Below, piece after piece: positions 32,720 through 44,087 of a DNA stretch of 64,000 nucleotides. Numbering within the stretch: the first letter of the stretch is position 1; each line of letters starts with the position of its first letter. A program made the translations under genes and the position numbers. The stretch lies in the NCBI GenBank assembly GCA_030760725.1, contig JASWHV010000005.1:25925241-25989240 (forward strand), given 5' to 3'. The DNA is from Neostapfia colusana (lineage: Eukaryota; Streptophyta; Magnoliopsida; Poales; Poaceae). Below the pieces are notes generated by a model, which did no database searches, was not told the DNA's origin, and saw only the letters and a program-made list of their open reading frames with translations.

Positions 32720-33395
32720 CGCCTAAGGACCTCGCCCCCTCCACCGGGGCGAGCTCCGAAGGTGCCATGTGTCCAGTAGGGCCGGAGCTCCCCTCTCAGA
32801 GGATAGCTCCGGGCCTGCCACGTGGCCCAGAAGGCCGGACCTCGCCCCCTCCGCAGGGGCGAGCTCCGAAGGCGCCACGTGTCCAGTAGGGCCGGAGATC
32901 CCCTCTCAGAGGATAGCTCTGGGCCTGCCACGTGGCCCAGAAGGCCGGACCTCGCCCCCTCCGCAGGGGCAAGCTCCGAAGGCGCCACGTGTCCAGTAGG
33001 GCTGGAGCCCCCTCTCCTCAGAGGATAGCTTCGTGCTTGCCACGTGGCCCAGAAGGCCGGACCTCGCCCCCTCCGCAGGGCGAGCTCCGAAGGCGCCACG
33101 TGTCCAGTAGGGCCGGAGCTCCCCTCTCCTCAGAGGATAGCTCCGGGCCTTCCACGTGGCCCAGAAGGACGAACCTCGCCCCCTCTGTAGGGGTGAGCTC
33201 TGAAGGCACCATGTGTTCAGTAGGGCCGGAGCTCCCCTCTCCTCAGAGGATAGCTCCGGGCCTGCCACGTGGGCTAGAAGGCCGGACCTCCCCCCTCTGC
33301 GGGGGCGAACTCCAAAGGAACCACGTGTCCAATAGGGCCGGAGCTCCCCTCCTCTCAGAGGATAGCTCCGGCCCTGTCACGTGGCCAGCAGAGCC
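32720..33395 (+). repeat. 110-113-bp tandem repeat with paired G-boxes in H
   Basis: Six units. GCCACGTGGCCC-type words fall at about 32819, 32929, 33041, 33153, 33266 and 33378, alternating with GCCACGTGTCC-type words halfway between, so an ACGTG core occurs about every 55 bp. Ten of twelve cores are intact. On the reverse strand the units read CACGTGGC...CCGGAGC...GAGAGGGGAG...GGTCCGGC, which closely follows the G-box module of the B/C LTRs. Confidence 0.85.
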
Positions 33396-34072
33396 GCGCT
33401 GTCCGCCCGGCGCGGTAGGTAGCAGGAGTAAAGGCGCGCCATGCATTTACCGTACAAGGCAATCAAGACCGGCACCTTACCAAGACGCGGAGGCGCGGCG
33501 CACGCCTGTCAGAAGGCACTGTGACCGGTCACAGTCAAGACAGGCGCACAGTGTCAGGAGCAGTTGACCAATAAATGCTGCGACAAGACATGCCCTGCTG
33601 CCCCTGCCATCATCATCCACTACGCCTAGCCTGCAGCATGGGCAGGGCGGCAGGACGATGACCTCGAAGCCATCGCCAAGACTAGGTAGATGGTAGGAAA
33701 TCACCCCGGGGCCACCTGTCGCACCCCGGGGCCCACCTTGTAAGCCGCTCGAGCCTTGAGCTATAAAAGGCTCGGGTAGGCAACATTACAAGGGGTTCGG
33801 CATTTTGCTCAACTCCCTCTAGCGCCTAGGGCAACACAGTTCATCCCCAAGCTTAGAACTCCAGTTCTAAGCCACGAGCAACACAGATCCCGTGGACGTA
33901 GGGTTTTACGCTCCGGCGGGCCGAAGCACATAAAAATCCTTGTGTCAATCCACCTTCATCCTCCTTTGTCCGACACGCGACCCTCGCGAGAGGACTAGCC
34001 CCTCCGAAAAAGAACCTCCGCGGGCTGCTCCGAGCAGGCCCGGGGGAAGTGTCGACCGCAGACGCTTCGACA
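33396..34072 (+). promoter_or_regulatory. Core promoter and 3' end of the H LTR
   Basis: After the arrays comes about 360 bp of unique sequence. Then come TATAAAA (33762-33768), a likely transcription start about 30 bp downstream, the GTAGGGTTTTACGC motif (33898-33911) and the LTR end at 34072. No coding sequence is supported. Confidence 0.6.
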
Positions 34073-37000
34073 ATCATGACTCAGTGACCAAGTGGTACTC
34101 ATTACCGCGAGGGACGGCAAATTCGACTCGATATACACCTGCAGGGATACCCGAACAGCATGTCACGTATGCCCATCCTCGGAGCTGCAACGGCACACTC
34201 AACCGATGTCGTACGGGACAACCTTTCACCCAACAGCCCAAACATCGAACCAGTCACACCGAAACGAGCAGGAGGTTCCCTACACGGAGCATATCTCTAT
34301 GCCCGTTAGCAGATTTCCACCTTGCTGCCCTCAACCTACACCTATAATCAGTGTGCTATGCCTCGACGCCCGAAGGTTTAGATTACATCAGTTTATCAGA
34401 CCCCATATATCCGATATGCCTTCGGTACCTTCAAAATTGATCAGTGTGGTCCATACACAGATTGGTCCTCAATCGATACGGACAGGGATACGGACACAAG
34501 ACTTCCTCTTGCTGCGCCCTAGCCCCTGCCTAGTCTCATTTTTCTTGCTAAAGTGGTCTCACATCTCGAACCAATCCCGTGTGATAAACCCTATACTCGC
34601 AAGTAGATTCCAACTACTCGACTTGTACTGAAGTCTATAAACATTAGGCCAAAGCAAGATCTACACGAGGACTTAGACTCCACCCTCACTCTCTTTGGGA
34701 ATCATCTGGTTATGCAAATTGAGTTTCATCCACCAAAAACGTAATGCACATACATACCTCACTCTAAGTGCATATAAAGCAAAACTTTATAAAACTTGTT
34801 AAATGCAAACCGGGGCTTGCCTTGTTGCTGCTGGTCAGGGGTTAATGTCTCCTCCGGAGGTATGAAGTCAAGTATCTCCGGGGTCTCCTCGCGTTCAGCG
34901 ACTACACGTAGGCAATTTAACTATATGTCAATTTAAATGCAAATGTGTTAAATTTAGTACATAAAGACAGTAACTCTAGCTAGACATCTCCTTTGGCTCT
35001 GAAATTTTTACTGTGGCTTGGTAAGAACCTAAACAGAGACTTGACCAAATTTCATTTGAAACAAAGCTCATTCGAGCTCTGCACAAATAAAAGTCTAAAT
35101 GGTCATTACTTGAGTTTCTAAGGATTTTCTGGAATTTTCATGAATCAAACCATTACTCTATGGAAACTAGGGTTTGATAGGGTTCTAACGGAGTTGGTTT
35201 CATGTAATTTGAAGAATCCTAGAAAAAGTAATGCCCTAATCAAGATTTGAAAAAATTCTGAAAAATGTTTCTGTATATTTTTCTATTTTCTAAAGGCAGT
35301 TCACTTAATCACACCATTAGGGGGACTAAATGAACTTGGATGGATCTGAAATTTTCATTGCGACTCAAGGATTTTCAAATTAACATCCTAGCCAAATTTC
35401 ATAGTTTTCCATCAAGGAATTCTCCAGATATCTCAATAGTTTAAATTTTAGGGACTTAATTCTGGAAAAATAATAAGTTTCATGAACTGAAACTTGTTTT
35501 GCTGGATAGTACTTGGAGAGCTGAATCCAACAAAATTTGGTTCACTAAATTTGGAGCTTCCTAGCAAAAGTTATGGGCATTTGAAGTTTGAACTAAACTC
35601 TGAAATTCGAAGAAAAGTTTAAAACTCTGACTGCGGGCCCCACCACGCGGCTGTTTCTTCTTCCTCACGTTAGAGCGTTCAGCGGCGGCGCACTCCGGCG
35701 AGGGTCACTGGAAGTTATTTCCCGGCCACCCCCAGGACTGAAAATGGACAACTAGCCCTATCTCGCGACATTGAACTCGCCTCGGGGGTCAGAGCTCGCC
35801 GGCGGTGACCGGAAACGTTCGTGCGACGGCAACCGCGGCAGCTAGGGTTCCAGCGATGTTTTTCTCATGCCATGAGGCACAGGGCCGTGGTTTGCTTGTG
35901 TAGCACCAGTGGATCACGAGGAACCCAAAATGAGCAGCCTCAGAAGCTAAAACTGCTTGCAAACCCACTCTCGACGGTGACCCAAGCTGTTTTGGCACCG
36001 GCGGCTGTGAAAATGGCTAGAACATGGTCATTTCTTGATGGTTATACTCGATTCTTCCTCGAGGAGGGACGCTAGGATGTGTAGAAGCTACTTGCAAGCT
36101 ATCTTGATCATTGGTTAAATGTGTAACTCGAATTTTTGGTTTCGGCTGAGCTTCTTAATTTGCACTAGGGTTCAGAAATTTCTAAAATTCCCGCTACACG
36201 GTGGATCGTTTGACGAACGGTTTACAGCTACACCATCTACGGCTCCCCACGCACCTTTCTTGTGTAGTAAGTTGTAGGAGAGGGTGGCCGTAGGGGGCTG
36301 TTGACGGTGAGCCGAAGCAAGGTTTGGCCGGTTTCTTCCCGGTCCTCGGCGGCGACGGCTGAATTGCAAGCAACAGAGTGCCAAAGCTTCGGTGTAGCAC
36401 GAGGAGTAGCTAAAGCACGTATTGGCGCCCCGTTTTGCTGTATAGCACTCGAGCAACCGGTGATCGGCGCTGGTGTTTGATGGAGGATCAGAGGCGCGGT
36501 CGTCGGTGGCTTCTTCGCATGCGGGAGCTGAACAGAGCGGCACGAGCTGGGAGAGAAGGAAGCTTCGACGGTGCAGCGCACGTGGGCGATGGTATAGAGC
36601 GGGAGCTGATCGGGAACAAGCGCTGGTGCGCGCGTGGGTTCAGCGGGGTGAGGCGGCAGGCGCTGGCGCGCTCTCGGCAACAGCCTGAAGAAACAGTCGG
36701 TTCCCTTAGTTGATGAGACTGACATGTGGGCCCTCTCTCCCCCTTCTCTCTTTTCCATTTATTTGCTGCAAATATCTCAGCTACTCAACATTGAAGTGTA
36801 GACTTCCTCCCCAAGTCACGAGTGGAATTTGATTTCCAGAAATTGAAGTTAATTTGGCTAAATTTGATTCACATTTGAACTTGAATTTCAAATTCAGTTT
36901 TGCATTAATGCAAATTTAGCTCCCGACGAGATGAACTCCAGTGAGGATGAAAATTGGGGGAGTAACTCAGAAAAATGTGCTTAGTGTGAATATGAAGTTC

Positions 37001-37331
37001 ACTTTTGAATCCAAGTGATGAAAGTGGCTGAAATTTGAATTTGCATTCAAATAGCCCTTTGTACAATTGTATACAAAAGTGCCTCAAAATGGTTTGGAAT
37101 TTGCATGAAACTTGGCATGAGCACTCCTAATAATATTTAGACCTGATGGTGAGCTCAGCCTCTCATGTTTTCATGTGTGAGATCCAACTTTTGGATTTGT
37201 GAGTCCTTCCTCTAATCACCTCTTGATGGTGTTTACTTGCCTTTCACAATTGTTCATGAGACTTCCACAATATGAGCTGTGGTGTGGCGATATGATGAAC
37301 ACTCTAGCAAGTAAATTCTTGGGCTTTTACA
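34073..37331 (-). repeat. 3' LTR of element E (3259 bp, truncated by H)
   Basis: On minus it starts TGTAAAAGCCC directly after the polypurine tract. It aligns with 57168-60436 of the 5' LTR and stops where H begins. Short frames here (for example 36237-36758 minus and 36435-36713 plus) overlap on both strands in a GC-rich part and are not supported as genes. Confidence 0.92.
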
Positions 37332-37366
37332 CCCCTCCCCTTAAAATAATCTCGTTCTGAGATTAT
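37332..37366 (-). promoter_or_regulatory. Polypurine tract and hairpin of element E
   Basis: The polypurine tract on minus is TTTTAAGGGGAGGGG (plus 37332-37346). The adjoining hairpin is ATAATCTC-5 nt-GAGATTAT (plus 37346-37366), a perfect 8-bp stem. Its outer pairs differ from those of A on both sides, so pairing is kept. Confidence 0.8.
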
Positions 37367-37424
37367 AAAAGAAGAGACGAAGATGTAAGAGGAATTACCT
37401 GCGATGAGACGCCATGAAATCCGG

Positions 37425-40400
37425 CTAGTTTGAGCGAAGGAACTCCTCGCTCTCCCACGTCGCTTCCTCAGCGGTGTGGATGCTCCACAATATCTTGTAG
37501 AACCACAGCATTCTGTTACGCGTGGTCCGAGCCTTCTCATCAATAATCTCCACCGGATACTTAGCATAGCTCAAATCCGGTTGCAACTCGCCAATGTCTT
37601 CGGTGGGAACAGCAGCCGTATAGTTCAGACATTTCCGGAGTTGTGAGACAAGGAAAATGTCGTGAACACCAGCGAGAGACGGCGGTAGTTCTAGTCAATA
37701 CGCCACTGGTCCGCACTTCTCGGTGATAGCATAGGGTCCAATAAATCGGGGAGCGAATTTCTCCTACACGCCGAATCAGTGCACGGCTTTCATCAGAGTC
37801 ACACGGAGGTAAACGTGTTCTCCGACATAGAAGTGCAGCGGCCTACGTCTCTTATCAGCGTAACTTTTATGTTGGGATTGGGCGGCTTTCAAATTTGCTT
37901 GAATCACCCAAATTCGCTCTTCGGCGTCATTCACTAAATCAATCCCAAACGTGACCCTTTCACCGGACTTGCACCAGTTCAATGGGGTGCAGCATTTACG
38001 ACCGTAGAGAGCCTCATATGGTGCAATATTGACTCGCTTGATAGCCATTGTTATACCAGAATTCCGCCAACGGTAGATGATCATCCGAATTTATACCGTG
38101 GTGGATGGCACACGCTCTCAGCATGTCTTCTAACACTTGATTCACCCTATCAGTTTGCCCATCGGTCTGAGGGTGATAAGCGGAGCTTCTAATCAGTTTG
38201 GTACCCAATGCAGCGTGCAACTGCTCCCAGAAACGAGCCACAAACAGTGTCCCTCGGTCTGAGATTATGGTCCTGGGTACTTCGTGCAAGCATAAGATTT
38301 TTGCAATGTACAACTCCGCATACCTGCTGGCATGGAAATGTGTATGCACGGGAATAAAGTGAGCCGACTTGGTTAACTGGTCAACGATTAACCAAATGGA
38401 ATCATGCTTGTTACAAGTCACGGGTAATCCCACAATGAAATCCATGCGCACATCTTCCCATTTCCATGCTGGAATTTTCAGGGGTTGCAGAAGCCCTGAT
38501 TTCCTCATGTGACCCGCCTTCACTCGTCTGCACGTATCACATTCAGATACGTACTTTGCAATTTCCCGCTTCATCCGTGTCCACCAAAATTTACTCTTCA
38601 AATATTGGTACATCTTGTTGCTGCCCAGATAAATGGAGAACTTAGACAAGGAGCTTCATCAATGATCTTCTTTCTCAGCTCCATATTCCGGGTACGACTA
38701 TGCGGTAATTGAACCATAGCGTCCCTTCATCATCCTTCCGGAAACATTTGATATCACTGCTGTCTATCTGATTCCTGAGATGTGCCATGCCTTTGTCAAT
38801 CTTCTGAGCTGCAGTTATATCCTCCATAATGGTAGGGATTAGAGCAAGGTTGTAGAGTGATCCACATGGAACCAAGTATAATCTCGGTTCTTCCTCTTCC
38901 ATCGGTGTAATGGTAAGGTTATGGACATGTGATTTCCGACTCAGCGCGTCGGCAACCACATTTGCCTTGCTGGGGTGGTAATGAATCTCAATCTCATAGT
39001 ATTTGATTAATTCTAACCACCTCCTTTGCCTCATATTCAGCTCTTTCTGGGTGAAGATATATTTTAAGCTCTTGTGGTCGGTGTAGAGATGCACCAAATT
39101 TCCCAGAAGATAGTGCCTCCACATCTTCAGTGCCAAGACCACATCAGTGAGCTCAAGATCATGAGTCGGATAATGATGCTCGTGGTTTCAAAGTTGGCGT
39201 GAGCATACGCGACCACACGTTCCTCTTGCATCAACACGCAGCACGGCCTGATCCCAGACGCATCACAATACACGTCAAAAGGCTTGGTCGTATCAGGTTG
39301 AGCTAAGACCGGGGCTGTTGTGAGATGCTTCACCAATGCTTGGAACGCTCCTTCACATGCTGAGTTCCAAACATATTTCGTCTCCTTCTTCAATAATTCA
39401 GTCATTGGCTTAGCAAGCTTGTAGAAGCTCGGGATGAACCTCCGGTAATATCCCGCTGAACCGAGGAAGCTTATGACTTCATGGACAGAAGTGGGGGTTT
39501 TCCATTTCAGCACTTATTCAAATTTTCTTGGGTCAACCGCAGTGCCTTCTGCTGAGATGATATGTCCCAAAAATGGCACTTGGCTGATCCAAAACTCGCA
39601 TTTGCTGAACTTGGCATAGAGTTTATGGTCCCGCAATCATTGAAGGATGATTCACAAGTGTTTGACGTGTTCTGCTTCCGACTTGGAGTAAACCAAGATA
39701 TCATCAATGAACACCACCACAAACTTGTCTAGCTCTGGCATGAACACCGAGTTCATGAGGTACATGAAATGTGCCGGGGTTTTGGTGAGACAAAAAGACA
39801 TGACGAGATATTCATATAGTCCATATCTCGTCAAGAATGCCGTCTTTGGGATATCCTCCGTCCGGATCTTTATTTGATGATACCCGGAGCGAAGATCCAT
39901 CTTTGAAAACACACTTGCACCCACAAGTTGATCAAACAGGATGTCAATGCGGGGCAGTGGATACTTGTTCTTGATGGTGACGGTGTTGAGTTGTCAGTAA
40001 TCCACACACAACCTCAAGGTTTTATCTTTCTTCTTGAAGAACAGCGCCGAGCATCCCCAAGGCGAGGAACTTGGTCTAATGAAACCCTTGCTTAACAAGT
40101 CATTGAGCTGTTCCTTCAACTCAGCCAGCTCATTCGGAGCCATCTTATACGGTCTCCGTGATATTGGGGTAGTCCCGGCTGCAAGTTAAATCTTGAACTC
40201 CACATCCCGTTCAGGTGGCATGCCCGGAAGATCATCCATGAACACGTCAGGGTATTATCAGACTATGGGGATGTCATCCAACTTGGTAACTTCAGTATTA
40301 TAGGCTGCTGAAACTTCCGGGACAGGATTGTCTAATAAGATTGAATGCGGACGGTGGAATGGAGAATTCAAATGAACCATCCATGATAGAGTTTCCAGGA

Positions 40401-40428
40401 CAGCGCCATGGTAGCGTAACCATGACAT
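37425..40428 (-). pseudogene. Pol of element E (protease end to chromodomain), disrupted
   Basis: Read on minus from 40428: the protease end (SWLRYHGAV) continues the motif broken by F, then RT (VVVFIDDILVYS near 39690-39720), RNase H (FDVYCDASG), integrase (IYLGSNKMY, CDTCRRV, ISDRGTLF, YHPQTDGQTDR) and a chromodomain near 37430-37500 (EEATWE) ending in TAG at 37427-37425. Stops lie near 40255 (two in a row), 40190 and 39995, and frameshifts separate RT, RNase H and integrase. Two family residues are altered: HPG reads YLG in the finger, and the catalytic-region word TDGQTER reads TDGQTDR, which replaces the third catalytic acidic residue (Glu to Asp). Dead copy. Confidence 0.9.
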
Positions 40429-40844
40429 TGTAACACCCCAAATTTTGATTTAAAACTCTAAACCATGTTTAGAGGGGAATTTAAAAATTTTTGGACGTGT
40501 TGCATGTTTTGCAAAAATTCAAATTCAAACTGGAATTCAAATTATACTCAAAACAGAAAAGAAATGGAAAAAGAAAAAGAGAAAACGGGAAAAAACTGGC
40601 CAGTTGGCCGAAACCCGCCAGCCGGCCCAGCTACTGCCGCACCAGCCCGCCCCCGCGCGCGCCGCGCTGCCCCTCACCGACGGGTGGGACCCACCTGTCA
40701 TCCCTAACCCCGAGCCCCCGCGACCCCGGACTTTTCTCCCGAGCGCGCGAAATCGCAACCGACCGGGAAAGCCCGTCCCGCAGCCGAATTCTGGTCCCAG
40801 AGGACTCCAACTCGATCACAACAGACCCACCGCCCTCCCCCGGC

Positions 40845-40850
40845 TATAAA
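40845..40850 (+). promoter_or_regulatory. TATA box of the F 5' LTR
   Basis: TATAAA within CCGGCTATAAAAACC, after a C-rich stretch, about 415 bp into the LTR. The matching site in the 3' LTR (about 50100) differs by one base and one indel just downstream. The likely transcript start is about 30 bp further on. Confidence 0.65.
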
Positions 40851-42169
40851 AACCACCGATCCGATCAGTTTTTCTCACGCGATCGCCGATTTTCACTCCG
40901 GTGAGCACCGAGACTTCGCCGGTGAATTCTGGCCGATCTAAGCTCGGAAACTCTGATCTAACTCGCTGGTCTTGATCCACCGCCTCCGGGGAACTTTGCA
41001 GGTGCAGAAAACCCGAAGACTTACGGTGTAAATCCAGCGCCGACGAGCTTCGCCGTGGTTTTGCCTCGGACCTCGCCGCCGATCACTTTCCAGGACCCCC
41101 GAGCTCGAGAAAACCCCCGAGGTGAGATCCCTGACCTCCCCTCTACCGATCTATGCCATGAGATCACAGTTTTAGGCAGAATTCTCGAGGATCCGAAACT
41201 TTCCGGCGAGATCGCCGCTTCCCGCCGCCGTGCGCCGCCGGCAGCGCCGCCCGCGCTCGATCAGAGCGACGTGGCCGCTTGTGCGCCGTTTATTTTAAAT
41301 CGCACGGTAGACTTTAAAACCCCGCGTACCGGTTCGATGTTATAATCTCAGCCGTCGGTTTAAAATCGGACGGTCCACGTCAACCCCGCATTATAAAGAC
41401 TGGAATTCTTACGTGCTACCCCCTGGGGTTCTCGGGAAATAAGAGCTAGCCCCGGAAACTTCAGATCTAGCCCCTGGAACTCCAGAAAATCATGTAAATT
41501 CATTTAAAAATCAGTTTTAGCCCCTGGACTTAATAAAAATTAGGTAAAACACCTCTGATAAGTGTAGCTAGACCCCTGGAAATTATGAAAATAATATTAT
41601 AGATCCTATAATGGGGAGAATTAATTATTTTAGCCCTGTTTAGTATTTAATTTAGAAAATTGAATATGTAACTAGTGTTTAAAAATTAAAAAGTGGGACA
41701 AACATAATTGTCAAAATTAATTAAAAGCTTTCTCAGTACTTAGAAAACTTTGGAGTGAGATAAAAATATATTTTTGGGCTGAAATGAATCTGTTTCATCT
41801 ATTATTCACATTTATTAGTATAGGGACACATTTTTAAGTAAAGAATAGTTGTAGAAAAATAGGGAAAATAATTATGAAATAGTTTACATCAGAGGCCAAG
41901 GTCAAAATATGTTATTAAATTATTTAGGACCAGAACCTATATTGTTTAGATGATGTGTATTACTAATTTCATAATAAAATACACAATTATGCATAGGAAT
42001 ATAAATCTGAAATTATAGCAACTAGTAAATGATAAATGGAGTTTTTAAAATCCAAAGAGTTCAGTTTAGGGTTGATAGAAATTATGAAGGCACATATGGA
42101 GAAGAAAAATACTTTTCATACATACTTGGTAGTTTAATATAAGGAATTTATTTAAAACTGAAACACACA

Positions 42170-42193
42170 TATATACATATATATATATATATA
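42170..42193 (+). repeat. AT microsatellite in the F LTR
   Basis: A run of AT dinucleotides with one C interruption, repeated at the matching place in the 3' LTR (about 51423-51447). Confidence 0.8.
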
Positions 42194-43511
42194 GCATGTG
42201 AGTATAAATGTGAACACCAAAGTAGGAATCATACACATATAAATAAAAGTGTATGCAAGCCACAAATCAACACACATAGAATATCCACAACACATATAAT
42301 GGTAAAGAACTTTCATAAATGTGAATGTGTGGTTTGTATGAAGTAGAAGTGTGAACTATGTCTTATGATTGTTGTTTTTCTTTTGCTATGTGTGATGGTA
42401 TGAAGTAGAACCTGTTCAAGAGCAAGCTATCACTTTCCAAGATCAGGACTACCCATTTCAAGAGCAGCAAGAAGGAGGCAAGTGTCCTTGACCACTTTGA
42501 TCCTATGCTAGGATGTGTAGATAGAATTATTTGCATTGTCAAGTTAAATATGAAACCCATGCTAGGAAGTTTCCCTAGAATTGCATTACCTTGTTTCCTT
42601 GTAGCTTGGGTTGGGATTTATTTTGTCATGTCATTTATTTACATGCATATGCTTAGCCATGCTTAGAATGGGATACTTGGGATATGAGGTCATCAGTTTA
42701 TTTTACCATACTCTTGAATGAGATATTGTGAGTTATGTAGAGGTAGGGATCAAGGCAAGTTGGATGTTTTGGTTGTGTGCTGGGTGCACGAGACTTGGGT
42801 TTGTGTTTAGTACTTGCCTAGATCCTAAGGACCGGTTCATGGAGCATGTAACCTGGCTTTACAGTGCCAACCACATGCTGAGATGGGGCAGCTTGGCCAA
42901 TTAATTAGGTGTATCCCCGGCGTAGTATGGGTGTGTTGGATGGTGCGGGGAGTAGGTGTCAGCTGGACTACCATATGAACCGCAAGGCTCAAGAGGGGGC
43001 CACTGCAGCGGGGTTGGAGCCTCTTGTATGCTGTTAGGGGTGAAACCTCAGTGGGCCCACGCTCGTCGGGAATCCCTTTGTAAAGGCTTCGTAGTGATCT
43101 CCTGGCTGCACACCTGGGAAGTGTGAATGTGGATCGTAGCCACTGGCATAATGGAGGTTCTTTTAGTCCACCCGGCAACGGGGGATGAAATCACTACATG
43201 TGGGTACAGTGGTACAAACTCTGCAGAGTCAAAACTGTCTTGACAGCCGTGCTCACGGTTAAGAGCGGCCTGGACTTATTCATGATTAGAGGATTGACGG
43301 TTTTGGAAGTTAAGCGGGGAGCTTAACATTGGTAATGATGTTATGGTTATTGGATTATGATGATGGGATGGGAGATTTGGACCATTTCACCTGTGTAGTA
43401 ATATAGGTGCTTAATAAGCTAAGGTGATAGGTATTAATTGCGTAGTGCTTTAACCATGAGTTCAATCTCTCCTTATTCTAGCCCTGCATGATATAATTTT
43501 TCCACACTTGC

Positions 43512-43530
43512 TGAGTACCATTGGTACTCA
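43512..43530 (+). other. Conserved LTR hairpin of element F (5' LTR)
   Basis: TGAGTACC-ATT-GGTACTCA is a perfect 8-bp stem with a 3-nt loop, followed by CCTTGC. The 3' LTR has it at 52765-52783. The loop, stem length and some pairs differ in A, B, C and E, but pairing is kept. Confidence 0.6.
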
Positions 43531-43875
43531 ACCTTGCATATTTGTTGGTTTATATTGCTGCTCAGGTCAAGATAATGAGGTGGTGTATAATGACCAAGAC
43601 TTTGGACACGAAGAAGGTTTCTAGGTTCATGGAGACCCCGGGCAACGCCTGTGATGGAGCCCAAAAAGAATAATATTCCGCTGCTAGTTTATTTACTTGT
43701 GATGAACTTATTATTGTCCATCGAGACATTTACTATGTAAGACTTACTTATATTCGACACCTGGCTTGTAATAAATGATGCTTCACTATTTGTCATCGCA
43801 TGTATGAGAAAATGATCCTGGCATACATGTGATATTCACTTGGTTGTTCTTCGGAAAAACCGGGTGTGACAGAGG

Positions 43876-43888
43876 TGGTATCAGAGCC
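43876..43888 (+). promoter_or_regulatory. Primer-binding site of element F (initiator tRNA-Met)
   Basis: TGGTATCAGAGCC, four bases after the 5' LTR end. It matches 13 bases of the complement of the initiator tRNA-Met 3' end. Confidence 0.94.
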
Positions 43889-43911
43889 AAGGTTGCCCGT
43901 AGGAACGTGGA

Positions 43912-43923
43912 CCTAGGTAGAAA
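43912..43923 (+). other. Candidate leader splice donor of element F
   Basis: CCTAG|GTAGAAA, with GT at 43917-43918, lies 28 bases after the primer site. Element C has the identical word at the matching place. Candidate acceptors are TTCTTTTGTTTTAG (ends 44087) and TTGATTCTGCCAG (ends 45168), each directly before a start codon. Use as a splice site is inferred. Confidence 0.4.
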
Positions 43924-44087
43924 TGGACGTATTTAAGGGCCCTATTTTCTTAAAAACTATTTTCCAAGGTGTGGGTTGAAGAGTGTTATTTAAAGAGTTA
44001 TTTTCTTCATCTTACCCCAACTTTCATTCAAAATAGGATTTTTGTTTGAGATTTTATCTAACCTAATTTTAAATTCTTTTGTTTTAG

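Larger units (their letters stand above)
31424..34072 (+). mobile_element. Element H: right end of a tandem-repeat-rich LTR of another retrotransposon family
   Basis: The 3' part looks like an LTR end: a TATA box (TATAAAA, 33762-33768), then GGGTTTTACGCTCCGGCGGG, a motif I recognise from the R/U5 part of grass gypsy LTRs (possibly of the Tat/Retand group), and an end in TTCGACA at 34072. Directly after it the E 3' LTR resumes at a point matching 57168 of the E 5' LTR, so H is inserted there. No primer site follows, so it is a solo or 3' LTR. Its left end is hidden by C and B or lies outside the window. Upstream of the TATA box it consists of two tandem arrays. Confidence 0.65.
40429..43871 (+). 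repeat. 5' LTR of element F (3443 bp)
   Basis: In order it holds a GC-rich promoter part with a TATA box (40845-40850), an AT-rich middle with an AT microsatellite (about 42170-42193), a block (about 42475-43300) homologous to the B/C LTR, the hairpin at 43512-43530 and an acceptor-like TTGCTGCTCAG ending at 43565. The last four bases are GACA. Frames within it (for example 40491-40904 and 41055-41345) are conserved only because the two LTRs are near identical. Confidence 0.96.

Noticed and set aside
32377..33567. Several long overlapping open frames on both strands (up to 211 codons)
   Set aside because: They lie in GC-rich tandem repeats with few stops and show only repeat-derived Pro/Arg-rich sequence; no domain and no single preferred frame.
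40491..40904. 137-149-codon frames repeated at 40491 and 49746
   Set aside because: They recur only because the two F LTRs are near identical; they lie over the promoter and TATA box.
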